11,616 nucleotides of DNA from Roseomonas sp. (lineage in GTDB: Bacteria > Pseudomonadota > Alphaproteobacteria > Acetobacterales > Acetobacteraceae), in contig JADCFR010000488.1 in NCBI GenBank assembly GCA_020249415.1, positions 1-11,616 of the forward strand, given 5' to 3'. Below, one piece after another: positions 1-6,816 of this stretch. Made by a program: the position numbers and the translations under genes. The notes beneath the pieces are model-generated. The model did not search any database, had not been told where the DNA came from, and saw only the letters and a list, made by a program, of their open reading frames with translations. The number at the start of each line of letters is the position of its first letter. Positions within the stretch are counted from its first letter, which is position 1.

Positions 1-464
1 ATGGCGATTGCATCGCCGATTTTGTGCGCGATGTGGATGATGGCCCCAATGCGCGCGATGTGATTGGCCTGCAAGTGGTCACTGTCGGCCAAAAGGCATC
101 CGATATCGCGCGCGATTGGTTTGAGGATAATCGCTACCAGGATTACCTCTATCTGCACGGGCTTTCGGTGGAAATGGCAGAAGCGCTGGCGGAATATGTC
201 CATAAACGCATCCGCGCTGAATTGGGCTTCGCTGCCGAGGATGATCGCGATATCGAAAAAATGCTGCAACAGGGCTATCGCGGTGGGCGCTATTCCTTCG
301 GCTATCCGGCCTGCCCGAAGCTGGAAGATCAGGAAGGGCTGCTGCGATTGCTGGATGCGGAGCGTATTGGCGTTTCGCTCAGTGATGAATGGCAGCTTCA
401 TCCTGAGCAATCCACCAGCGCCATTGTGCTGCATCACCCGCGGGCCAAGTACTTCTCGGTCTAG
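1..464 (+). CDS. metH: Methionine synthase, cobalamin-dependent, C-terminal (activation) domain; 5' end outside window
   Basis: MetH transfers a methyl group from 5-methyltetrahydrofolate to homocysteine via methylcobalamin in the cytoplasm. Only the last 153 residues are present; the frame is open to the left edge and its first full codon is at position 3. They match the AdoMet-binding reactivation domain, which remethylates oxidised cobalamin. The hallmark RxxxGYP motif appears as RYSFGYPACP (about residues 96-105 of the fragment). The ending, with PEQSTSAIVLHHPRAKYFSV, is typical of the family; the protein stops right there, without the longer tail of the E. coli enzyme. The next gene starts 23 bases after the stop with no visible terminator, so co-transcription is likely. 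Identification of the domain is secure; the rest of the protein cannot be judged here. Confidence 0.93.
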   Translation, partial: GDCIADFVRDVDDGPNARDVIGLQVVTVGQKASDIARDWFEDNRYQDYLYLHGLSVEMAEALAEYVHKRIRAELGFAAEDDRDIEKMLQQGYRGGRYSFGYPACPKLEDQEGLLRLLDAERIGVSLSDEWQLHPEQSTSAIVLHHPRAKYFSV

Positions 465-487
465 CCCTAACCGGCTAAACCCCCGCC

Positions 488-1390
488 ATGGTTGAGGCCC
501 GGCATTCCAACGCCGCGCAATTGGCTGCGCTCAGCGTGGCGATTGCGGTGGCGGTTCTCGCACTTAAGGCGGTGGCCTGGTGGGTGACGGGCTCCGTCGC
601 GCTTTACGCTGATGCGCTGGAAAGCATTGTGAATGTTGCGGCGGCCTGTGCTGCCTTGCTCGCGGTGCGGCTTTCAGCGCTGCCGGCGGATGCAAACCAT
701 CCTTACGGTCATTCCAAGGCGGAGTATTTTTCGGCCGTTCTGGAAGGCGCGCTGATCATTGTGGCGGCCTTGCTCATTTTGCATGAGGCCTGGGCTGCCT
801 TTCTGGCACCACGCGCGCCGGATCAGGCGGGCATCGGGCTTGCCGTATCTGCAGTGGCAAGCGGCGTGAATGCTGGCTGGGCGCTTTACCTCGGGCGACG
901 CGGCAAGGCGCTGCGATCCCCCGCACTGATGGCCGATGCGCGGCATTTATGGGCGGATGTGGTGACATCGGTTGGGGTGCTGATCGGTGTCGGTCTTGTC
1001 GTGCTTACCGGTATTTTATGGCTTGATCCCCTGCTGGCGGCGCTGACGGCGGTGAATATCCTGATCTCGGGCGGGCGCCTGCTGCGCGAAAGTGTCGGCG
1101 GGCTGATGGATGAAGCCGTGCCGCCGGCCACCATGGAGCGCATCCGGCGCATTGTTGCCGAACAGGCATCCGGCGCGATTGAGGCGCATGATTTGCGGTC
1201 ACGCCATGCCGGGCGGCATACTTTTCTGGAATTCCATCTGGTGGTGCCGGGCGATATGCGTGTGCGCGAAAGCCATGAGATTGGCGATAGGATCGAAGCC
1301 GCGCTGAAGGCGGAGCTTGAAGGGGCGATCATCACCATTCATGTCGAACCCGAAGGCAAGGCAAAGCAGCAGGGGGTGCCGGTGCTGTGA
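488..1390 (+). CDS. Cation diffusion facilitator (CDF) family transporter, FieF/YiiP-like
   Basis: Predicted inner-membrane antiporter of 300 residues exporting a divalent metal (Zn, Fe, Co or similar) in exchange for protons. The sequence aligns without gaps to E. coli YiiP/FieF as I remember it, from GSV at residue 35 to the site around residue 157. Site A in the membrane has His153 and Asp157 in TM5 (HLWAD), but TM2 carries Glu45 and Asn49 (ESIVN) where YiiP has Asp45 and Asp49. Site B residues Asp68 and His75 (ADANHPYGH) are kept. The cytoplasmic domain keeps the histidines of HDLRSR, FHL, SHEIGD and TIHVEP. The ATG at 488 has no strong Shine-Dalgarno, which fits translation following the upstream gene. 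Its stop overlaps the tonB start. Substrate unknown; the B12 neighbours make cobalt or zinc thinkable, but this is inference only. Confidence 0.9.
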   Translation: MVEARHSNAAQLAALSVAIAVAVLALKAVAWWVTGSVALYADALESIVNVAAACAALLAVRLSALPADANHPYGHSKAEYFSAVLEGALIIVAALLILHEAWAAFLAPRAPDQAGIGLAVSAVASGVNAGWALYLGRRGKALRSPALMADARHLWADVVTSVGVLIGVGLVVLTGILWLDPLLAALTAVNILISGGRLLRESVGGLMDEAVPPATMERIRRIVAEQASGAIEAHDLRSRHAGRHTFLEFHLVVPGDMRVRESHEIGDRIEAALKAELEGAIITIHVEPEGKAKQQGVPVL

Positions 1391-2223
1391 GGGCCGCGCC
1401 GCGCGGCATTGGGCTTGGCGCGTCGCTCGCGCTGCATGGGCTGGTCGCGGCGCTGTTGATCCTATGGCCAGTGGCGGAGGAGTTCTCGACAGACCAGGCC
1501 GAAGCCCAAGGCATTGCGGTGATATATGAGGGCGCGCCGGATATTGGTGACGTGGAAGCCCCGGCCGCCCCGCCTGAGGTTGCGCCCGTGCCACCCGCAC
1601 CTGATGTGCCGCCACCACCGCCGATGGTTGCCGCGCCGCCTCCGCCGCCAGTAATCGCAGCACCGCCGCCCGCGCCAGCGCCACCTGCGGCGCTTGCGGC
1701 GCCGATCCTGCCGCCCCCGCCGCTTGAGCAAACGCCGCCGCAAATCGCGGAAGCACCACCGGCGCCGGAAGCGGTGCCGGAACCGGAACAGCCCCGGCAA
1801 GTGACTGAGGCGCCACCTCCGCCAGAGCGTCGCCCCCCGCCACGTCAAACCGCCCCGCAAACCGCGCCACCCGCGCCCGTGCGGCTGAATGCGGCCCTGC
1901 AAGGGATGGAAAGCTTCACCCTGGAAGGGCGCATAGCGCCGCCTGAAGCCTTGGATACTGTGCGCAATCGCCGCCCCGCCTATCCGGAAGCAAGCCGCCG
2001 CCGCGGGCAGGAAGGTACGGTGATGCTGGAATTGCGCGTGGACGCAAATGGCCGAGTTGTTGATGTGCGCGTCACGGAAAGCTCTGGCTTCAGCGCTTTG
2101 GATGCGGCGGCGGTGGAAACGCTGCGCGAATGGCGCTTTCGCCCGGCGCAGCGCGGTGGCATGCCGGTGGCGGGCAGCATCACCACGGCGGTGCATTTCC
2201 GCCTTGAAAACGCGCGTCGCTGA
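1387..2223 (+). CDS. tonB: Energy transducer TonB
   Basis: TonB links the inner-membrane proton gradient (via ExbB/ExbD) to outer-membrane receptors. The 278-residue protein has the classic layout: an N-terminal anchor at about residues 8-28, a very proline-rich periplasmic spacer at about 57-165, and a C-terminal TonB domain from about 195 to the end, with AYPEASRRRGQEGTV and a closing REWRFRPA. The anchor contains Ser13-xxx-His17, matching the functional Ser16/His20 pair of E. coli TonB. The GTG start overlaps the TGA of the CDF gene by 4 bases (GTGA), with AGGGGG at 1371-1376 as a plausible ribosome binding site, so translation is probably coupled. No exbB or exbD is visible. The flanking adenosyltransferase and the nearby BtuB-like receptor suggest a TonB serving cobalamin uptake; this is inference from context. 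Confidence 0.92.
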   Translation: MRAAPRGIGLGASLALHGLVAALLILWPVAEEFSTDQAEAQGIAVIYEGAPDIGDVEAPAAPPEVAPVPPAPDVPPPPPMVAAPPPPPVIAAPPPAPAPPAALAAPILPPPPLEQTPPQIAEAPPAPEAVPEPEQPRQVTEAPPPPERRPPPRQTAPQTAPPAPVRLNAALQGMESFTLEGRIAPPEALDTVRNRRPAYPEASRRRGQEGTVMLELRVDANGRVVDVRVTESSGFSALDAAAVETLREWRFRPAQRGGMPVAGSITTAVHFRLENARR

Positions 2224-2255
2224 GGCGACCTGAGACGCTCTGTAAGGAAACAAAA

Positions 2256-2819
2256 ATGGTCAAGCTTGATGTGATCACCACGCGCGGTGGTGATGGCGGG
2301 GAAACCTCGCTCGGTGATGGGGCGCGGGTGCGCAAGGACGCGTTGCGCGTTGAAGCCTATGGCACGGTGGATGAGGCGAATGCCGCGCTTGGCGTGCTGC
2401 GCCTGCATGCCAGCGGCGACGCCGAAACCGATGCGATGCTGGCGCGCATCCAGAATGATCTTTTCGATATCGGCGCTGATCTTTGTGTGCCGGGCGAAGC
2501 GGGCGCGCGGCTGCGCGTGGCCGATACGCAATCGGCGCGGCTGGAAGCGGAATTGGCAGCGATGAATGGGCAAATGCCTGCGCTGAAATCCTTTGTGCTG
2601 CCAGGTGGCACGCCGGGTGCCGCGGCAGCGCATGTCGCGCGCACCGTGGTGCGGCGCGCGGAGCGTCTGGTGGTGGCTTTGGCGGCGGAGGAAGAAGTGA
2701 ACCCCGCCGTGATCCGCTATTTGAACCGACTATCGGATCATCTTTTCGTGCTCGCGCGGCGGTTGAATGGCAATGGCGCCGGCGATGTGTTGTGGGTGCC
2801 GGGGGCAACGCGGGGTTAA
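2256..2819 (+). CDS. pduO: Cob(I)yrinic acid a,c-diamide / cob(I)alamin adenosyltransferase, PduO type
   Basis: Transfers the adenosyl group of ATP to cob(I)alamin, giving adenosylcobalamin, in cobalamin assimilation or salvage. The 187-residue length suits a stand-alone PduO-type enzyme. Family motifs are present in order: the N-terminal ATP-binding stretch TTRGGDGGETSLGDG (residues 8-22), AYGTVDEANAALG, FVLPGG (113-118), the RxxxRxxE active-site helix (Arg129, Arg133, Glu136), and YLNRLSDHLF (155-164). The ATG at 2256 is supported by AAGGA at 2244-2248, 7 bases upstream. The gene follows tonB by 32 bases and probably shares its transcript. It is not related to the CobA/BtuR-type enzyme. The symbol cobO is also used for this activity; pduO here names the fold type, not propanediol metabolism. 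Confidence 0.94.
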   Translation: MVKLDVITTRGGDGGETSLGDGARVRKDALRVEAYGTVDEANAALGVLRLHASGDAETDAMLARIQNDLFDIGADLCVPGEAGARLRVADTQSARLEAELAAMNGQMPALKSFVLPGGTPGAAAAHVARTVVRRAERLVVALAAEEEVNPAVIRYLNRLSDHLFVLARRLNGNGAGDVLWVPGATRG

Positions 2820-2820
2820 A

Positions 2821-2837
2821 CGCGCGTTGCCCGCGCG
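2821..2837. terminator. Candidate terminator hairpin between convergent genes
   Basis: Two CGCGCG arms (2821-2826 and 2832-2837) surround a 5-base loop in the 21-base gap between the adenosyltransferase and receptor genes. Read on the minus strand the stem is followed by TTTAA, a short U tract, so it could end the receptor transcript; on the plus strand there is no U run. The stem is short and self-complementary, so this is a weak call. Confidence 0.35.
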
Positions 2838-2840
2838 GCT

Positions 2841-4805
2841 TCAGAAAACCCCCCGCAGGCCAAGAATGGCGCTGCGGCCGGGGATGACGAAACCATTGGC
2901 CGGTTCATAGCGCCGATTGCCAAGGTTGCGCGCTTCGATGAAGGCAGTGATGTGTTCCCTAACGGGCAGGGAGGCTGTCATGTTGAAGACAAAACCTCCA
3001 TCGCTTTGCCCATTGCCTGCCGTGGTGCCGTTGTCGCGATAGAGGAAATCGCGATGTTCCCCCACATAAATAAATTCCGGGGCGATGATCAGCCGCGCAT
3101 TCGGCGCATCCACCCAATCCACTTTCGGTGCGATGCGCGGCGAAAGGCTCGCGCTATTGCGCGGCCGGCGCGCCAGGGCTGCGCCATTGGCCTCATCGCG
3201 GGTTTCCTGCACGGTCCAGGCGGCGCGTGTCGAAAAACTATCCGAATGCCGCCAATTCACGCCGAATTCGCCGCCCTGGATATGCGCGCGGGCGATATTC
3301 TCATAGCTTGAGAAGCTCGGTGTGAAATTGATCAGGTTGCGGATGCGGCTTTCGAAATAAAGTGCGCTCAAGGTCAGGTTCTGCGCAATGTCGGTCTCGA
3401 TCCCGGCCTCCCAGGCGGTGGCGTTTTCCGGACGGAGATCAGGATTGCCCCGGAAGCCGAAATTATTGATGCCATAGCGCTGATAGATTGAAGGCGCCTT
3501 GAAGGCAGTGCCGCCTGATGCCGTCAGCCGAGAGGCGATCCCCGGCAGGCTCAGCACGCCGCCAAGCCGCCAGGTGGTCGCGCCATCAAAGCCATCCGGC
3601 GCATCCTGACGGAGCGCGGTGGTCACATCCAGCCGATCCCAAAGCCGATGCTGCGTGCCGATATAAGCGAAGGCGCTGCGCTGCGATCTATCCACATCCT
3701 GCCGAAAACCGCTTTGGATGGATTTGGTGAAGGCGCTTTCGTTTTCGGACCCCGCCCCAAAGACAAGGTTATTGGCGGTGAGGAACCTAAAATCCGTCAG
3801 CCTGATGGTATTGTCCCAGGCAAGCCTTTCGCGCCGGCCACGATAGAGATCATCGGCGGTGCTGCTGCTCAGGCTATCGCGCCAATTGGTGTAGCTCCGC
3901 CGGTCTTCAGTGGCGGAAAGCGTCAGGCCCGTGGTCCAGTCGCCGCCAAATAATTCCGTGGCGCTGCGGAGAAACCCCATCCAGTTGCGATCATCGCCGC
4001 TGTAATTCGGGTCATCATTCGGCACGTTATCCAGGCCGAAGCGGTTTTCCCGCATGGTCACCAAGCCATCAAGGCGCGTCATGCCGAGCACCTTCGCCGG
4101 CGCAGTCTCCCCGATATTCACGCCGCCGCGCGCCGTGATTACCGCGGATCGCAAGCCATCCCTCTCCCCCTGATTACTGTAGAAGCGCGGCGCCACCGCA
4201 TTTGAACCGCGTGTCGAAAGGCTTTGCCCCGTCACGCCGTAATCCGTATTGCCGATGGTGCCCGCAACACCGGCGATACCGCGCGCGGTATAATTGGTGC
4301 CGCCGGCAAGCTCTCCATAAGGTTGCGCCTGCCGATCAGCGGGCGCGCGGCGCGTGATCAGATTGATCACGCCGCCAATCGCGGATGTGCCGTAAATCGC
4401 GGAAACCGGGCCGCGCACGACTTCAATGCGTTCGATGTCACCCAATAGCGTATTGCCGAAATTGAAGGCGCCATTGGGCTCACTCGCGTCATTGATCGGT
4501 ACACCATCACGCAACACCAACACATGGTTTGAATTGGTGCCGCGCATGAAGCCGGATGATTGCTGACCAGGCCCACCATTCTGCACAATTCGAAAGCCCG
4601 GCACGCTCACCAGCGCATCGGCCAGCGTGACATAGCCGCGTTCTTCGATGATCTGCCGATCAATCACCGTGGTCGCTGCCGGCAGGCGTTCCTGCGGCGT
4701 TGGAATCCTTGTTGCTGTGACAATAGTTTCAGGAAGGCTTGCCGTTTGGGCCAAGGCCGGGGCAAGGGGGGCAAGCGCCAATAATACGAGAAACCGGTGT
4801 TTCAT
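2841..4805 (-). CDS. btuB: TonB-dependent outer-membrane vitamin B12 receptor, BtuB-like
   Basis: Outer-membrane beta-barrel importing cobalamin or related corrinoids with energy from TonB; 654 residues, close to the family's length. A signal peptide (MKHRFLVLLALAPLAPALAQ) is followed by a TonB box at about residues 25-33 (PETIVTATR). The plug domain contains GFMRGTNSNHVLVLRDGVPI and RGPVSAIYGTSAIGGVINLI, very close to the BtuB plug. The long barrel ends in a terminal Phe, as usual for outer-membrane proteins. The start is set by GGAGG at 4814-4818, 8 bases before the ATG, and by the signal peptide. Substrate assignment is strongly helped by the cobalamin riboswitch upstream and by the B12 genes opposite. 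A closely related corrinoid rather than B12 itself remains possible. Confidence 0.93.
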   Translation of the reverse strand: MKHRFLVLLALAPLAPALAQTASLPETIVTATRIPTPQERLPAATTVIDRQIIEERGYVTLADALVSVPGFRIVQNGGPGQQSSGFMRGTNSNHVLVLRDGVPINDASEPNGAFNFGNTLLGDIERIEVVRGPVSAIYGTSAIGGVINLITRRAPADRQAQPYGELAGGTNYTARGIAGVAGTIGNTDYGVTGQSLSTRGSNAVAPRFYSNQGERDGLRSAVITARGGVNIGETAPAKVLGMTRLDGLVTMRENRFGLDNVPNDDPNYSGDDRNWMGFLRSATELFGGDWTTGLTLSATEDRRSYTNWRDSLSSSTADDLYRGRRERLAWDNTIRLTDFRFLTANNLVFGAGSENESAFTKSIQSGFRQDVDRSQRSAFAYIGTQHRLWDRLDVTTALRQDAPDGFDGATTWRLGGVLSLPGIASRLTASGGTAFKAPSIYQRYGINNFGFRGNPDLRPENATAWEAGIETDIAQNLTLSALYFESRIRNLINFTPSFSSYENIARAHIQGGEFGVNWRHSDSFSTRAAWTVQETRDEANGAALARRPRNSASLSPRIAPKVDWVDAPNARLIIAPEFIYVGEHRDFLYRDNGTTAGNGQSDGGFVFNMTASLPVREHITAFIEARNLGNRRYEPANGFVIPGRSAILGLRGVF

Positions 4806-4957
4806 CCGGCATTCCTCCGAGCATAGGCATCAACGCACCCCAAAGCCTTGCGGCCCTGGGGCATTTCCTACGCTGTTCGCAGACGGAGATGCGCGGGCGT
4901 GCCCGCACAGCCTTGGTCCGTTGCATCGGTGCACCCCGCCCGATACGCGCGAGACAA
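4806..4957 (-). promoter_or_regulatory. btuB leader between riboswitch aptamer and start codon: expression platform region with Shine-Dalgarno and hairpin
   Basis: This 152-base stretch should hold the switch that the aptamer controls. The Shine-Dalgarno GGAGG lies at 4814-4818. A strong hairpin sits at 4838-4861: a 10-pair stem (two G-U pairs) closed by a GCAA tetraloop, with CCCC and GGGG at its base. A second small GC hairpin (GCGGGC/GCCCGC) lies at 4893-4906. The sequence TCTCCG at 4884-4889 could pair with CGGAGG of the ribosome binding site and act as an anti-Shine-Dalgarno. No stem is followed by a U run, so control of translation is more likely than transcription termination. The pairings are read by eye. 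Confidence 0.5.
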
Positions 4958-5236
4958 CTATGCACCGGCCGGTCTCCTGGCTCGCGACCTGGGGTTAGCC
5001 CCCGATCTGCCCGCCTTCTCGCATAAATGATGACATCCGCTGCGCGGCTCTCATCATCCCTTTTTTGAGCGGCTGATGAACCGCTTCGGTGTTCCACCTT
5101 AGCGGATCAGACGCACACGCAATGGCATATGGGCCAGATATGGTCGCCTACAGTTGCGGGGGCAGCTGCGGATTGGCGGTGGGTTTCACCGTGTCACGCA
5201 TTCCCGTTTCAGCCCTTTCGGGCCACCGAAGCATGG
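4958..5236 (-). promoter_or_regulatory. Cobalamin (B12) riboswitch
   Basis: Read on the minus strand, this holds the conserved blocks of the cobalamin riboswitch in order: GCTGAAACGGGAA near 5213-5200; AGCTGCCCCCGCAACTGTA at 5149-5167; GCCATTG (consensus GCCACTG) at 5120-5126; GAGAAGGC (consensus GGGAAGGC) at 5013-5020; and the terminal B12 box AGCCAGGAGACCGGCC at 4967-4982. A perfect 6-bp helix (GCGACC at 5141-5146 with GGTCGC at 4983-4988) encloses the peripheral part, and an ATGC/GCAT pairing (5231-5234 with 4960-4963) can close the outer stem. It should repress btuB when cobalamin is plentiful. About 99 bases (5021-5119) separate GCCATTG from GAGAAGGC, where members usually have a short loop, so the element is unusually long. 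Exact ends are approximate. Confidence 0.93.
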
Positions 5237-5240
5237 GCAA

Positions 5241-5269
5241 AGGTTAATCAGCGGGATCGCAACTGTCCA
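5241..5269 (-). promoter_or_regulatory. Candidate sigma70-type promoter for the riboswitch-btuB transcript
   Basis: On the minus strand TGGACA (5264-5269, five of six matches to TTGACA) is separated by exactly 17 bases from TAACCT (5241-5246, three of six to TATAAT). The predicted start at about 5234 falls on the first strand of the riboswitch's closing stem, which supports the assignment. It lies just after the exoD stop codon. The -10 is poor. Confidence 0.42.
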
Positions 5270-5281
5270 GCGGAATTGACA

Positions 5282-5911
5282 TCAAATGATATAGCCAAGC
5301 GCCTCAACGCCAAACCAGACAATGGCGAGCAGCACCGCAGTTGCGAAAATATTGGCGAGGATTGTCGCCACAATGCCGATGCCCACCACCTTGCTGTCAT
5401 TCTCCACCACGCCAAGCGACATGACGATGGTGCCGAAGGCGGGCGGGCCATTGGTGCCAGGCCCGGGCAGGATCAGCATGAGCGCGGCATAGGCCGTGAG
5501 CCAGCCGACCACCTTATCAGCGGTGTTATTGGTGAAGGGGCCAGGGCGCGGCCTGACATAGCGTTCAACCCGCGCGAGCATTTTGGAAGAACCGCTGGAA
5601 AGCCGCATCACATCGGTGCGTTTCAGGCTTTGCCGCGCAATAAAGCCAGGCAGCTTCGGCTGGCGAAAGCCAAGACCCATTTGAACACCCAGGATCAACA
5701 TGGGCGTGCCGAAGATGGAAGCCATGCCGGGCAGAAGCCCAGGTAAGCACAGCATCAGGATCAGCAAGCCAAAGGCGCGGTCGCCGAAAGCCTCGGCCAT
5801 TTCGCCAAGGGTGATGCGTTCTCCGGGGCAGCGCTCCACCACCTCCGCAATCAGGCGGGAGATGGGCGCATTCTGATGATTGCCGGCAACCGGGGGCAGC
5901 GCGTCGTCCAT
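5282..5911 (-). CDS. ExoD family membrane protein (exopolysaccharide synthesis ExoD-like)
   Basis: A 209-residue inner-membrane protein matching the ExoD family, named for a Rhizobium gene affecting exopolysaccharide and alkaline tolerance; the biochemical role is not known. The sequence has a soluble N-terminal part (about 15-45, with ERITLGEMAEAFGDRAFG). Hydrophobic segments follow at about 46-80 (LLILMLCLPGLLPG) and 135-170 (AYAALMLILPGPGTNGPPAF), with a final one near the C terminus. The repeated hydrophobic-then-PG pattern in the two halves is typical of the family. The ATG at 5911 lacks a good ribosome binding site, so the start is less certain. It ends only about 13 bases before the predicted btuB promoter with no clear terminator, so some read-through into the riboswitch is possible. 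Nothing ties it functionally to its neighbours. Confidence 0.85.
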   Translation of the reverse strand: MDDALPPVAGNHQNAPISRLIAEVVERCPGERITLGEMAEAFGDRAFGLLILMLCLPGLLPGMASIFGTPMLILGVQMGLGFRQPKLPGFIARQSLKRTDVMRLSSGSSKMLARVERYVRPRPGPFTNNTADKVVGWLTAYAALMLILPGPGTNGPPAFGTIVMSLGVVENDSKVVGIGIVATILANIFATAVLLAIVWFGVEALGYII

Positions 5912-6016
5912 GGAGGGCTGAAGGCGTCCTGGGTTTGAGGTTACCGGAGCGCGTTACATAGCGTTTTGGCCAAGGGACGCAACTTACCTTTGGTTAAGCT
6001 TATACCCACCCAGGGC

Positions 6017-6811
6017 TCAGCGGCCCTGGAAGGCCGGTTTACGCTTTTCCATGAAGGCCTTACGGCCTTCCTTGTAATCGGCGCTGTCGAAACAGGCCGT
6101 CATGGCAGCATTGATGGCGGCGATGTCGCGATCCGCCCGGTCCTGCAAGACCGCCTGCACGGTGCGCTTATTGGCATAGAGCGACAGCGGCGCATTCTGC
6201 GCCAAGGTGGCGGTCAGCTTGGCCACTTCGCCTGCCAAAGCATCCGCCGGCACCAGCCTGTTGATCAGGCCAACCCTTTCGGCTTCCCGCCCGTCGAAGC
6301 GTTCGCCGGTCATCAGGATCATATGGGCATGGGCGGGACCAACCAGGCTGACCAGATGCTTCACCATGTCAAAGCCATAAGCGATGCCAAGCTTGGCTGC
6401 CGGAATGCCGAATTGGCTCCCTTCCGCCGCGATGCGAATATCGCAGGACATGGCGATGCCAAGCCCGCCCCCCATGCAAAAGCCGCGAATTTCCGCAATC
6501 ACCGGCTTCGAATAGGTGGCAAGCTTCAAGCGCCCGCCAGCGGTCAGCCGGCCATATTCCTTTTGCGCATCAGCATCCGAACGCATCTTGTCGAATTGGC
6601 TGATATCAGCGCCGGAAACGAAAGCCTTGTCGCCCGCCCCGGACAGCACCACGCAGCGGACAGAGGCATCCGCCGTGAAGACATCCAAGGCCTGGCCCAT
6701 ACCATCCCACATCGCAACCGACATGGCATTGCGCTTTTCCGGCTGGTTGAAGGTAATGCGCCCAACGCCATCCTTGATGTCGGCAAGAATCTTGCCTTCC
6801 GCGAATTCCAT
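6017..6811 (-). CDS. Enoyl-CoA hydratase/isomerase family (crotonase fold) protein, atypical active site
   Basis: A 264-residue crotonase-superfamily protein acting on acyl-CoA thioesters. The fold signature is clear: ITFNQPEKRNAMS (19-31), the oxyanion-hole loop FVSGADIS (64-71), and GFCMGGGLGIAMSCDIRIA (110-128). The two catalytic glutamates of classic enoyl-CoA hydratase (Glu144 and Glu164 in the rat enzyme) fall at Gly118 and Ala138 here, so ordinary hydration by that mechanism is unlikely; Asp148 lies nearby. It begins 5 bases after the CoA-transferase stop, with GGGTAGGG in that junction as ribosome binding site, so the two form an operon. The product could be an isomerase, hydrolase, lyase or a hydratase using other residues. 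A 7-bp stem (6010-6016 with 6023-6029) surrounds its stop codon. Family membership is sure, the reaction unknown. Confidence 0.88.
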   Translation of the reverse strand: MEFAEGKILADIKDGVGRITFNQPEKRNAMSVAMWDGMGQALDVFTADASVRCVVLSGAGDKAFVSGADISQFDKMRSDADAQKEYGRLTAGGRLKLATYSKPVIAEIRGFCMGGGLGIAMSCDIRIAAEGSQFGIPAAKLGIAYGFDMVKHLVSLVGPAHAHMILMTGERFDGREAERVGLINRLVPADALAGEVAKLTATLAQNAPLSLYANKRTVQAVLQDRADRDIAAINAAMTACFDSADYKEGRKAFMEKRKPAFQGR

Positions 6812-6816
6812 TTTCC

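Noticed and set aside
1610..1880. CCGCC-rich repetitive stretch as a tandem DNA repeat
   Set aside because: It simply encodes the proline/alanine-rich spacer of TonB; the units are irregular and in frame.
1462..2253. 263-codon open frame on the minus strand opposite tonB
   Set aside because: Its translation is an arginine/tryptophan-rich low-complexity mirror of the proline-rich TonB spacer, with no family resemblance. It is an antisense shadow.
4729..5097. 122-codon minus-strand open frame across the riboswitch and btuB start
   Set aside because: It overlaps conserved riboswitch blocks and the btuB signal peptide in another frame, and its translation resembles nothing known.
5129..5746. 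205-codon plus-strand open frame opposite exoD and the riboswitch
   Set aside because: It covers the riboswitch in antisense and mirrors the ExoD coding frame; no domain is recognisable.
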